Shown here one piece after another: positions 16,228 to 24,632 of a stretch of 64,000 nt of DNA. Source of the stretch: UBA4742 sp037138595 (GTDB taxonomy: Bacteria > Actinomycetota > Acidimicrobiia > Acidimicrobiales > Acidimicrobilacustridaceae); the NCBI GenBank assembly GCA_037138595.1, contig JBAXIB010000004.1, forward strand, positions 73,594 to 137,593. Reading direction: 5' to 3'. A program made the translations under genes and the position numbers. The notes beneath the pieces were generated by a model. It was not told where the DNA came from and did no database searches. It saw nothing but the letters and a program-made list of their open reading frames with translations. Every line of letters begins with the position of its first letter. The first letter of the stretch is position 1.

Positions 16228-16830
16228 ATGACTCTTTCCTTCTCCGTCAACTGGGACTACCGGTGCCCATTTGCTCGCATCGCCCACGAACATCTACTCG
16301 AAGGGCTCCGCGATGGCGCCGACTGGGATGTCACCTTCGTCCCGTTTTGCCTGGGCCAAGCCCACGTCGAACCGGGCCAACCCGACATCTGGGACACACC
16401 TGACCTCGACACTGGCCTACTCGCGTTGCAGGCGGCAGTGGTCATTCGAGACACCATGCCCGATCAGTTCTTTGCAATGCACCACGCTTTTTTCGAAGCT
16501 CGACACGCTCACGGAGCGCAACTTCGCGACGAGAAAACGGTCCGAACGATTCTGCAAGACGGAGGTGTCGACGCCGATGTTGTCTTCGCCGAGATTGCGA
16601 CCGGTAATCCGCTCGCGAAAGTCCGTGCCGAACATGAAGCCCTAGTTGCCAATAATGAAGTGTGGGGATCACCAACGTTCATCGCGAACGACAAAGCTGC
16701 ATTCGTTCGGCTGATGGCATCTCCCGGCGGCGACGTGGCGCTAGCGCGACGCACGATCGAACGCATAATTGACATGCTCACCGATTGGCCGGAACTCAAC
16801 GAGTTCAAGCACACTCAGGTCAGCCGATAA
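16228..16830 (+). CDS. DsbA-family (thioredoxin-fold) oxidoreductase-like protein
   Basis: This 200-residue protein has a DsbA/2-hydroxychromene-2-carboxylate isomerase-like thioredoxin fold. It starts FSVNWDYRCPFARIAHEHLLEGL, where the active-site motif is CPFA with only one cysteine, and ends with the cis-Pro region VWGSPTFIAND. Loss of the second Cys argues against disulfide exchange; glutathione/mycothiol-type isomerase or transferase chemistry is more likely. There is no signal peptide, so it is cytosolic. It lies between the PAP2 and WS/DGAT genes on the same strand with 40- and 33-bp gaps. Confidence 0.78.
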   Translation: MTLSFSVNWDYRCPFARIAHEHLLEGLRDGADWDVTFVPFCLGQAHVEPGQPDIWDTPDLDTGLLALQAAVVIRDTMPDQFFAMHHAFFEARHAHGAQLRDEKTVRTILQDGGVDADVVFAEIATGNPLAKVRAEHEALVANNEVWGSPTFIANDKAAFVRLMASPGGDVALARRTIERIIDMLTDWPELNEFKHTQVSR

Positions 16831-16863
16831 CCATCCGGCATCGGCTCGCCTAGCCTAGAAGCG

Positions 16864-18330
16864 ATGCCCACATCTGACGAGCGCGCAAGCGACCACAGCC
16901 CCCGCGCCGCGGAACGCGAATTGTCGAGCGGGCACCGCATGTCGGACCTTGAAGCGTTGCTGTGGAACATCGACAAAGATCCATTCCTGAGTTCAAACTT
17001 CGGCAGTTTGTCGATTCTCGATTCGTCGCCCGACTTCGAGCGGTTTCGCCGACGGATGCTTCAAGCGGTAGCGACCATTCCTCGGTTACACCAGCGGGTC
17101 ATGCCTACCTTTGGTCGCCTCACCCCACCCGAATGGCAGGACGATCCCGACTTCGATATCGATCGCCATGTTCGCCACCTGGCGCTTCCTCGGCCCGGTT
17201 CGATGCGACAAGTTCTCAACCTCGCAGCGCGTTTTGTCCAAGACCCCCTTGATCGAACTCGCCCGCTATGGGAATTCGTCATCATTGATGGGCTACCCGA
17301 TGGGCAAGCGGCGCTGTTGCAAAAAATGCATCACACGATCACCGATGGGAAGGGCGGAATTCGCCTTTCGGAACAATTCCTCGACCTCACGCCAGACGCG
17401 GCCGACATTGACGAAATCACGATCGCACCCGCACCGGCCGCTCGCACCACCTTGCTTGGAGCAGCAAACGAAACCATTCATCACGGATGGGCCCGCACTC
17501 AGGGCATCGCCCAACGAACGTTTGAAGTCGCCACCGGTGCCGCGCTGCATCCGAGTCGACTCGCCACCATGAGCCTCGATGCGGTTGAAACTGGGCGGTC
17601 CGTTGTTCGGCAAATGACGGTGATCGACCATCACCACTCACCTCTTTGGCAACAGCCAAGTCTGAGTCGCAGGATCGAAACCCTTGACATCGATCTTGAC
17701 GAAGCCCATGACGCTTCCAAACGTTTAGGCGGCAGCGTCAACGATTTTTTTGTGACCGGTACCGCGGCGGCAGCAGGCGCCTACCACCGCGAACTTGGCA
17801 GCGAAATCGCCGAGCTACGAATGGCCATGCCAGTCAGTACCCGGGATGATCGATCGGCGGGCGGAAATCAATTCGTACCGACTCGAGTATTGGTGCCGAC
17901 CGGCGACATGGACCCAGTCGCAAGGTTCGCGTTGGTTCATGACGCGCTGACCCAGATTCGCCAGGAGCGAGCGATCGCCATGATGGAGCCGTTAGCCGGA
18001 ATGGTGAACTTGCTCCCCACTTCGGTCGTCGTTCGGTTGGCCCGCCAACAAGCCGAGACCATTGATTTCACAACTTCGAACCTTCGCGCCGCGCCGTTCG
18101 ACCTCTACATCGCGGGCGCTCGAATGTCCGCGACCTATCCCATTGGGCCATTAGCTGGCACGGCGTTCAACCTGACCTTGATGTCCTATTGCGGCACGCT
18201 CAACATAGGGGTGCACATCGACACCGGCATGGTGACCGAACCGAAACGCCTCATGAAATGCCTCAAAACGGCGTTCGTGGAATTGAGTGAAGCGCCACGG
18301 ACCGCCGTCAAGCAGTCGCCACCTCAGTGA
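16864..18330 (+). CDS. Wax ester synthase / diacylglycerol acyltransferase (WS/DGAT)
   Basis: This 488-residue bifunctional O-acyltransferase has the catalytic HHTITDG (156-162, HHxxxDG type) with the partner motif PLWEFVIIDGL just before it. The second half contains NDFFVTGTAAAAGAYH and SNLRAAPFDLYIAGA, typical for the family. It makes triacylglycerol or wax esters from acyl-CoA for storage and is usually membrane-associated. TAGCCT lies 7 nt before the ATG, a leaderless arrangement. The PAP2 phosphatase two genes upstream could supply diacylglycerol, an inference from context. Confidence 0.9.
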   Translation: MPTSDERASDHSPRAAERELSSGHRMSDLEALLWNIDKDPFLSSNFGSLSILDSSPDFERFRRRMLQAVATIPRLHQRVMPTFGRLTPPEWQDDPDFDIDRHVRHLALPRPGSMRQVLNLAARFVQDPLDRTRPLWEFVIIDGLPDGQAALLQKMHHTITDGKGGIRLSEQFLDLTPDAADIDEITIAPAPAARTTLLGAANETIHHGWARTQGIAQRTFEVATGAALHPSRLATMSLDAVETGRSVVRQMTVIDHHHSPLWQQPSLSRRIETLDIDLDEAHDASKRLGGSVNDFFVTGTAAAAGAYHRELGSEIAELRMAMPVSTRDDRSAGGNQFVPTRVLVPTGDMDPVARFALVHDALTQIRQERAIAMMEPLAGMVNLLPTSVVVRLARQQAETIDFTTSNLRAAPFDLYIAGARMSATYPIGPLAGTAFNLTLMSYCGTLNIGVHIDTGMVTEPKRLMKCLKTAFVELSEAPRTAVKQSPPQ

Positions 18331-18352
18331 TCGCTAGCTCATTGCGTATTGC

Positions 18353-18547
18353 TTAGTTAGCAGCTACGCCGACGCCGTCAAGCTCCGATACCGGGAGTTC
18401 GGTCGTCACGAGAAGCATGCGGACATCCAACAGGAGATCCGCGACCTCATCGGTTGACACGAGTTCACGATGCGTCATGTCGCCAAGGCCTTTATCGATG
18501 ATGGCTAGGGCTTCAGTGATGACTGCAAGTTCGTGGGTCTCGGTCAT
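18353..18547 (-). CDS. Small acidic helical protein, unknown function
   Basis: This 64-residue frame (MTETHELAVITEALAIIDKG...) has a GGAG ribosome-binding site 8 nt before its ATG on the minus strand, protein-like composition and a predicted all-helical content with DLLLDVRMLLVTTELPVSEL. I do not recognise a family. It is convergent with WS/DGAT (22-bp gap) and divergent from an LLM oxidoreductase gene across a 217-bp intergenic region rich in AGGT/ACCT half-sites. Confidence 0.5.
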   Translation of the reverse strand: MTETHELAVITEALAIIDKGLGDMTHRELVSTDEVADLLLDVRMLLVTTELPVSELDGVGVAAN

Positions 18548-18593
18548 TCGGGTCTCCGTTCGGTAGGGCTGCTACTGACTGTAACCATCTTCG

Positions 18594-18683
18594 CACCTGA
18601 GGTGTTCCTCAATTACGGATGCAATCGGTATCTACTCATCCAATTGTAGCCGCCGTATGTGACAAGCAGGTTTCACCTACCTG
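18594..18683. promoter_or_regulatory. Cluster of AGGT/ACCT palindromic half-sites
   Basis: The divergent intergenic region contains the perfect 11-mer palindrome CACCTGAGGTG (18594-18604) and, 62 bp on, CAGGTTTCACCTACCTG (18667-18683), with overlapping AGGT/ACCT arms. A further TCACCTGCC follows at about 18694. Repeated half-sites between divergent genes suggest an operator for an unknown regulator. No -10 or -35 pair could be placed with confidence except TAGAGT, 9 nt before the LLM start. Confidence 0.35.
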
Positions 18684-18764
18684 ACCGTTCGGCTCACCTG
18701 CCGGCGCAGATAGGAGCAGAACCCGTGCCCGCTGGTGACCAAGTCGTTGTAGAGTTCGGCCGCC

Positions 18765-19781
18765 ATGAGCACCAAACGCGGTTTCGATGCCCTCGGAGTG
18801 ACCTTCGCCAGTTTCATGAACCTAGGGCCCCAATCTGGACTTGAGGCGGCCCGATGGGCCAGCGAACTCGGCTACCAATCATTTTGGACCGCCGAAACGG
18901 TCGGACCCGAAGCATTTTCGATGTTGGCTGCAGTTGGCAGCGCAGAACCAGGGTTGGACCTCGGCACTGGAGTGCTGGCATTGCAGCTCCGCACGCCGGC
19001 GCTCGTCGCAATGGCAGGAGCAACATTGCAGGCCCTACATCCCGAACGCGACGTCATCCTTGGCATCGGCATTTCGTCACCGGTCGTTACCTCGAAATGG
19101 CACGGCGCCGACTACGGCGACCGGCCGGTTGATCGAGTCCGTGAGTATGTCACGTTGCTCAATCTGTGCCTCAGCGGCGAAACGGTTTCGTTCAGCGGTG
19201 ACTTCTACCAAGTAAGCCGCTTTCGGCTCGGGATCAAGCCTGGCGACCGCAAACCCAAAATTGTCGTCGGAGCGCTCAACCCCAAGATGCTCGCATTGGC
19301 CGGCGAGTTAGCCGATGGCGTCTTGCTCAATTACCTACCCGCATCACATGTCGGATGGTCGGTTGACCAAGTTCGAATCGGGGCAGCCGGTCGATCCACG
19401 GGGATGCCGACGATCTATGGCTACATCCATGCTGGAGTGTGCGAACGTGACGATGGCATCGACAATGCTCGTCGTGACCTGTTTTCCTATGCCGTCGTCG
19501 ACGCGTACGCCCGCAACTTCACTCGGGCAGGATTCGCCGTTGAAATCGAAACCATCCGGGGCCATCACCGTGAAGGAAATCGCGAAGCAGCAGTGGCCGG
19601 GGTGAGCGACCGCATGGTCGATGCGATCAATGTCATGGGCGATTCCCAACACATTCGGACGACTATGCAGTCCTACATTGATGCCGGGATCGAGGTGCCG
19701 GTGCTCATGCCGCTGCCATGGGGACCTGACCGCATGGCCGTTGTTCGTGCCACCATGCGCGCCGCGGCCGGACATGACTGA
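18765..19781 (+). CDS. LLM-class F420-dependent oxidoreductase
   Basis: This 338-residue luciferase-like enzyme has FGxxxAS-type start GVTFASFMNLGPQSGLEAARWASELGY, then FWTAETVGPEAFSMLAAVG, LGTGVLALQLRTPALVAM and VVGALNPKMLALAGELADGVLLNYLP, all typical of F420-dependent LLM family members. It probably uses F420 for hydride transfer on an unknown substrate. The ATG has TAGAGT 9 nt upstream, so the leader would be very short. It is followed after 29 bp by an SDR gene with its own GGGGAG site, so a shared operon is likely. Confidence 0.85.
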   Translation: MSTKRGFDALGVTFASFMNLGPQSGLEAARWASELGYQSFWTAETVGPEAFSMLAAVGSAEPGLDLGTGVLALQLRTPALVAMAGATLQALHPERDVILGIGISSPVVTSKWHGADYGDRPVDRVREYVTLLNLCLSGETVSFSGDFYQVSRFRLGIKPGDRKPKIVVGALNPKMLALAGELADGVLLNYLPASHVGWSVDQVRIGAAGRSTGMPTIYGYIHAGVCERDDGIDNARRDLFSYAVVDAYARNFTRAGFAVEIETIRGHHREGNREAAVAGVSDRMVDAINVMGDSQHIRTTMQSYIDAGIEVPVLMPLPWGPDRMAVVRATMRAAAGHD

Positions 19782-19810
19782 ACCACGAGAGCTAATGGGG
19801 AGCAACCACT

Positions 19811-20605
19811 GTGGAACTGACTGACAAAGTCGCCGTTGTTACCGGCGCAGCTAGCGGCATAGGACGCGGCCTCGCAAAGCGATTTGCCGCCGAAGGCGCA
19901 CGGGCCGTCATCATCATCGACTTCGATGGTACGGGCGCGCATGCAACGGCTGCTGAAATCGCCAGCGACAATCCCTCTGTAACGACGCTTGCCATTCAAG
20001 CCGATGTGTCGAACGAGGCGAACCTCATCGCCGCCATCGACCAGGTCGAAACTGCCTTTGGCTCTATCGACCTGTTTTGTTCCAACGCTGGCATTTTGGT
20101 GATTGGTGGCGAAGAAGTTGCCGATGATGACTGGCGTCGAATCTTTGACGTCAATGTGATGTCGCATATTTATGCCGCACGCCATTTGGTACCGCGCATG
20201 ATTGAGCGAGGGGGCGGCTACTTACTCAATACGTGTTCCGCTGCTGGATTACTTTCGCAGATCGGGTCCGCTCCGTATTCCGTCACCAAACATGCGGCAC
20301 TCGGATTCGCGGAATGGCTCGCAATTACCTACGGAGATCAGGGCATCGTCGTTTCGGCCCTCTGTCCGCAAGCCGTGGAATCAAACATGACTGCCGGAGC
20401 CGAAGGCGGGGGCGTAGCCGGAATCGATGGCATGTTGACCCCCGATGAGGTAGCCGACAACGTGATCGAATCACTCGCCGACGAGCGATTCTTGATTCTT
20501 CCCCACCCGGAAGTCGCCGAGTATTTCAGCCGCAAAGCATCCGACCATGACCGCTGGCTTTCAGGGATGCGACGGCTTCAAGCGAGATTCGTAGGAACGG
20601 TTTGA
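19811..20605 (+). CDS. Short-chain dehydrogenase/reductase
   Basis: This 264-residue classical SDR has the cofactor motif TGAASGIG near residue 12, a downstream DFDGT acidic turn favouring NAD, SNAG in place of NNAG, a catalytic Ser in NTCSAAG, and YSVTKHA supplying Tyr and Lys. The start is GTG 19811 with a GGGGAG ribosome-binding site. The substrate is unknown. The TGA stop overlaps the TTG start of the next small gene (TTGA), linking the SDR to the small protein and the methyltransferase-glycosylase fusion. Confidence 0.86.
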   Translation: MELTDKVAVVTGAASGIGRGLAKRFAAEGARAVIIIDFDGTGAHATAAEIASDNPSVTTLAIQADVSNEANLIAAIDQVETAFGSIDLFCSNAGILVIGGEEVADDDWRRIFDVNVMSHIYAARHLVPRMIERGGGYLLNTCSAAGLLSQIGSAPYSVTKHAALGFAEWLAITYGDQGIVVSALCPQAVESNMTAGAEGGGVAGIDGMLTPDEVADNVIESLADERFLILPHPEVAEYFSRKASDHDRWLSGMRRLQARFVGTV

Positions 20606-20874
20606 GTGGGTTTCCCGAAACTGGGCTCGCTGAGCTTGGACTCACCCCTGGCGACCGCGTCCGGTTTCGCAGGCGCGAAACTGAGCGTTGGAAAGATGCC
20701 GTAGTCGTCAAGCGCGAACGAGATGGTGGGGTAGGACTGCGCGACAACAAAGGCGCTGCTCGCGCCATCGCAATCGAGCAACTTGAGGTGCGCACGCAAG
20801 GGCCACGCGGCGGAATCGTCTGGGAGCCGCTCGCAGAGCGGGCCGCACGATCCGAGCAAATGAAACTGTTATGA
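20602..20874 (+). CDS. Small basic SH3-like protein coupled to the methyltransferase-Mug fusion
   Basis: This 90-residue protein starts at TTG 20602, overlapping the SDR stop (TTGA), and ends overlapping the ATG of the next gene (ATGA). It reads LTPGDRVRFRRRETERWKDAVVVKRERDGGVGLRD, a compact beta-barrel-like pattern, then a conserved-looking RTQGPRGGIVWEPLAERAARSEQMKLL end. The basic first half could contact nucleic acid. I believe similar small proteins exist in other actinobacteria but cannot name the family. Both overlaps indicate translational coupling to the fusion gene. Confidence 0.68.
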   Translation: MSGFPETGLAELGLTPGDRVRFRRRETERWKDAVVVKRERDGGVGLRDNKGAARAIAIEQLEVRTQGPRGGIVWEPLAERAARSEQMKLL

Positions 20875-21998
20875 CCAACCCCGTAAGCGGCATTGATGCA
20901 GAAACAATGGCCGTTTACGAGCAACACGCTGACGATTGGAAAGCACAAGGTAATCCCGATCGCGTCGCCGACGCCCAGAAGTTTGCTGGCCGAGTGCGAT
21001 CGCTCGTCAACGACTCGGCTCAGCGGCAATCCGACGTGGTCGTTGATCTCGGCTGCGGTCCAGGTTGGTACGCGGGTGCACTGGGCCGGCCAATCATCGC
21101 GCTCGACGCGTCGAAGGCCATGTTGGACTTGGTCCCATCAGAAGCTCCGCACGCGCTGCGGGTACAAGCTGACCTCGCGACACTCCCATTTCGCGCCGGG
21201 AGCTTGGCTGGAGCTTGGGCCAGCAAGTGCTACGTCCACCTGCCGCAAACTTCGGTACCGCTCGCGCTCGCTGACCTTCACCACACGCTCGCGGCAGGAA
21301 CGCCGCTGAACTTGCATGTCTTCGCCGGTGACCTGGAATTTGCCAGCCTTGACGTCAGACATCTGCCAGGACGTCGGTTTTCGACTTGGCCGCCAGAGCG
21401 ACTCGTCGATGTCGTCACCGGCGCGGGTTTCGTTGTCGACGAAATCGAAATCCCCGATCAGGCTGGTCGACCATCGATCATCGTTGACGCCACTCGCGCG
21501 CCAACGCTGCCCGATTACGTTGGCGCCGACATGCGTATCTTGATCTGTGGATTGAATCCCAGCGTCTATTCCGCCGAAGTCGGCGTCGGATTTGGCCGTC
21601 CCGGTAACCGATTTTGGACCGCTGCGCTGGGCGCTGGATTGGCGTCGGAAGATCGCAATCCGCTCCACGCATTTCGAGACCATCGCATGGGAATGACTGA
21701 TCTCGTGAAGCGAGCCACGCCAAAAGCCGACGCATTGAGCCGAGACGAATACCGACTGGGTATGGCTCGCATAACACGGCTAGTTGAATGGCTTCAACCG
21801 AAAGCGGTGTGTTTCGTCGGTCTCGCTGGTTGGCGCGCCGCGGTCGATCGGACTGCAGTCGCCGGGGTTCAAACCGAGGGGATCGGTGACGTTCCGGTTT
21901 ACGTCATGCCGTCCACAAGCGGCCTCAATGCAAGGACCACCCCGACACAACTTCGCGAGCACCTCAGCGCCGCCGCGAAACTAGCTGACGCGCGTTAG
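20871..21998 (+). CDS. SAM methyltransferase fused to Mug/TDG-type mismatch DNA glycosylase
   Basis: This 375-residue protein has two domains. Residues 1-208 form a class I SAM methyltransferase with motif I VVVDLGCGPGWYAGAL (56-71), acidic LDAS (78-81) and QADLATLPF (99-107). Residues 216-372 match Mug/TDG family uracil/thymine-DNA glycosylases: LICGLNPS (224-231) with N229 at the catalytic Asn position of E. coli Mug, GFGRPGNRFW (240-249), HRMGMTDLV (271-279) and MPSTSGLNAR (346-355), the second active-site loop. Mug enzymes excise U or T mispaired with G and 3,N4-ethenocytosine. The methyltransferase substrate is unknown. The ATG overlaps the stop of the small SH3-like gene. The fusion is continuous in one frame, with no stop or frameshift between domains. 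Confidence 0.85.
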   Translation: MTNPVSGIDAETMAVYEQHADDWKAQGNPDRVADAQKFAGRVRSLVNDSAQRQSDVVVDLGCGPGWYAGALGRPIIALDASKAMLDLVPSEAPHALRVQADLATLPFRAGSLAGAWASKCYVHLPQTSVPLALADLHHTLAAGTPLNLHVFAGDLEFASLDVRHLPGRRFSTWPPERLVDVVTGAGFVVDEIEIPDQAGRPSIIVDATRAPTLPDYVGADMRILICGLNPSVYSAEVGVGFGRPGNRFWTAALGAGLASEDRNPLHAFRDHRMGMTDLVKRATPKADALSRDEYRLGMARITRLVEWLQPKAVCFVGLAGWRAAVDRTAVAGVQTEGIGDVPVYVMPSTSGLNARTTPTQLREHLSAAAKLADAR

Positions 21999-22001
21999 CG
22001 A

Positions 22002-24449
22002 TCAATCCGAAAGGTTCTTACGCTTTCGGGCCAGTACCACGAGACCTGCGCCGCCAATCAGTAAAACAAGCGCGACAAGCACTAACCCGGCGATCATCGC
22101 TCCCGTTGCCGGAAGACCGTCGGAATTCCCCGCGTCTTCAGTCGCTGCAGCTACCGACGCGTCAGTCACTGTTGTGGTCGTAGTCGGTGCAATCGCGTCG
22201 ACATAGACCCGGCACGGTTGATTGCGCAATGCAGGACAGGGCGCAACGGTCGCGGGAACATTCGGCATCAGGTCCGGAGGAAGCTGCGGCAACTGGATTC
22301 GGGAGGGCCGCGCTACCGAATGACCGATGTCGTTGACCTGGTTGCCGGCCGCTGGAAGGGTTTCGAATTTCCAAAGTGGTTGGTTGCCACCTGGTGCCTC
22401 AATGTTGAGCCGCAGCCGCGATCCCGGCCGAATCACATGGGCGAAAGGAAAGAGCGCTATTTCGACCGGAACGAACTCGCCCGCCGGCAATGATTCGGCG
22501 TCGCCGGCGAGGTCGGTGTGGAACGGAGCCATCGGCGTCGATTGGCCGATATCGAGTTTGCGATGCGACGCACGCAGCCAACCGCTTTGGATGTACTCCT
22601 CGACACCATCTGGTCGCACCTCGGTCAACGTCACTTCAATATCGGTGTCGGCTGCCGATGAACGAAGCCACAAGTCGACCGCGCCCTCGCCGGCAAAGGC
22701 CGTCTTGGTCGTGAACGGTTGGGTCAGAAAGCTCGTTGAATCCCCAGCCGCAAGTTGTTCCCAATGGATGTCTGGCCCAATTTGGGTTTCGGCTTTGAAG
22801 ATGTCACCACTTCCGCCGTCAAAAGTACTTGCTCGTTTCGACGATGGGTCATAGCGATAACTCGACCATGCATTCGGGTCAGAATCGGAAACCTGACTGG
22901 CTGTGTCAGCCAGCCCACCACCGGGCTGCAAGTAATACGACGTATCGATCGTGCCCGGCACCGGCCAAGCCGAAAACGTGCTCTCCGCGGTGCCTTGCGG
23001 CTCGCCCGGCGTAAGGCCGGCGCCGGTCTCCCAGACCAAACGCACCGCCGGTTCGCTTTCATATGATGCCAATGCTGCGCCGAAACTTGCCGCACCAGTG
23101 AATCGGTCCGGCGGCAGCGGAATCGGCGAGCCGCCGAATACCGAAGTCAAGATTCCCGGCGCTCCTAGTCGCACCAGTGGTTCAACCCGAGGAATTCGCC
23201 GGCCAACATAGAAGTCGACAAACTCCATCAATCGCACCAAGTTTTGTGCCGCAAGACCTTCGGTGTGGGTGCCGTTGGTGAGAAATGCTCGAACCGTGGT
23301 GTCAGGGTCGAACTGATCGAGCATCGATGACCACGCTCCGCCGGTTTGCTCGTCTTGAAACGCGCCACCGATATAGACCGGCATCTTGATCTTGTGCACG
23401 AACGTTCGCGGTGACAGTTCGTCACCTCCATCAGCTAGGTAGTAGGGGTTGTCACTAATCTTGCGCAGCAAATCGATGCTTTGAAGCCGCAGTTTCTGAT
23501 TCTCGGCGCACACCGTGTCGCCTTCGTCGATTCGCGTTCGTACCCAACCATGGGCCGCCGGTTTCGCCGAATCCATCCGTTCATTAGCCCACGAGACGGC
23601 AAAACCAGTATTGAGAATTCCGCCGGGATAGAGCGTTGACCGGAACGTGTCGGCGATGACCGAAAGCGGCGTAATCGCTCGTAAGTGCGGTGGATTGTTC
23701 TGGGCAACAAAAAGTTGGCTGATCCCCATGTATGAGATGCCAACCATTCCGACGTCACCATTCGACCAAGGTTGATTGGCAAGCATCTCGATCGCGTCAT
23801 AGCCATCGCGGTTCTGGAGTTCTTCGAAAAAGTCAAACGCTCCGCCTGAACAGGTCGTCCCGCGCACGTTCAGACCAACCACCACATATCCCTGAAACGG
23901 GAACACCGCCGCTTCCGCTGGCGCCGCACCTGGCTTTGAGGGGTCGTAGCCCGAGTAATCCACCAACACCGGCCACGGTTTCGGAAACGCTTTTTCATCG
24001 GGGAAGGTGATATTTGCACTCAATGTCGTGCCGTCGCGGGTCGGGATATACGTAAACCCCTGCGACAACACCGGCGCATTTGGCTGCTGATAAAAAGTCG
24101 GGTCCGGCGTGTCACCCGGGTCAGTGACCGTTACCGCATTCGACGACTGCGACTCGGACCGCACGCGATAGCCAATTCCCGCTGGCACCCGCCGAAAGAG
24201 GTACGCGCCCTGCGAATCGGCGACGCCGGCCGGTGGCTCCCAGTCCTTGTGGTCACTCGCCACGACTTGATCGCCGCTGTCGCGTAGTTCAACTGAGGCG
24301 CCGGGGGTCAAGCCCGTAACCGAGACTTGGTTAATGCTTCCCCTCGCTACGAACGGTGCATTGGCTCCAACTGGCGACGCGCTCGCCAACGCGAGCACTG
24401 CAAAGGCCAAACCCATTGTCGTCGCAATCGCGACCACACGGAACTTCAT
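22002..24449 (-). CDS. Cell-wall-anchored CocE/NonD (X-Pro dipeptidyl-peptidase S15 type) hydrolase
   Basis: This is 815 residues from ATG 24449, chosen because it begins a Sec signal peptide (MKFRVVAIATTMGLAFAVLALASASPVGANA); 40 upstream in-frame residues are not signal-like. Residues 32-110 look like a carboxypeptidase-regulatory/CNA-B-type beta domain (VTGLTPGASVELRDSG). The alpha/beta-hydrolase domain follows, with GISYMG (nucleophile S239), and a C-terminal jelly-roll part common to S15/CocE enzymes. The tail carries LPATG (779-783), a hydrophobic helix and RKRK, a sortase sorting signal after a short Thr-rich linker. It is thus likely a surface esterase, amidase or peptidase. Confidence 0.87.
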   Translation of the reverse strand: MKFRVVAIATTMGLAFAVLALASASPVGANAPFVARGSINQVSVTGLTPGASVELRDSGDQVVASDHKDWEPPAGVADSQGAYLFRRVPAGIGYRVRSESQSSNAVTVTDPGDTPDPTFYQQPNAPVLSQGFTYIPTRDGTTLSANITFPDEKAFPKPWPVLVDYSGYDPSKPGAAPAEAAVFPFQGYVVVGLNVRGTTCSGGAFDFFEELQNRDGYDAIEMLANQPWSNGDVGMVGISYMGISQLFVAQNNPPHLRAITPLSVIADTFRSTLYPGGILNTGFAVSWANERMDSAKPAAHGWVRTRIDEGDTVCAENQKLRLQSIDLLRKISDNPYYLADGGDELSPRTFVHKIKMPVYIGGAFQDEQTGGAWSSMLDQFDPDTTVRAFLTNGTHTEGLAAQNLVRLMEFVDFYVGRRIPRVEPLVRLGAPGILTSVFGGSPIPLPPDRFTGAASFGAALASYESEPAVRLVWETGAGLTPGEPQGTAESTFSAWPVPGTIDTSYYLQPGGGLADTASQVSDSDPNAWSSYRYDPSSKRASTFDGGSGDIFKAETQIGPDIHWEQLAAGDSTSFLTQPFTTKTAFAGEGAVDLWLRSSAADTDIEVTLTEVRPDGVEEYIQSGWLRASHRKLDIGQSTPMAPFHTDLAGDAESLPAGEFVPVEIALFPFAHVIRPGSRLRLNIEAPGGNQPLWKFETLPAAGNQVNDIGHSVARPSRIQLPQLPPDLMPNVPATVAPCPALRNQPCRVYVDAIAPTTTTTVTDASVAAATEDAGNSDGLPATGAMIAGLVLVALVLLIGGAGLVVLARKRKNLSD

Positions 24450-24632
24450 GACATGAGTAGCAACCACATCAGGCCTTTCGTCCGATTGCTTCTCATCGAT
24501 CTGATCGCGAGTGTTGAAGCAGAAAAGACCGTACCAGTCGCGCCCGAAATCGTGGACGCGCGCCGACATTGTCCCCTAGCGATTAGGCACATTTCACCGA
24601 CTCCGCCGCGACTTCGCTGCTACCGTGCCGCT

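Noticed and set aside
24450..24569. 40-residue extension of the CocE-type hydrolase
   Set aside because: It would bury the signal peptide inside the protein; the ATG at 24449 starts a canonical signal sequence.
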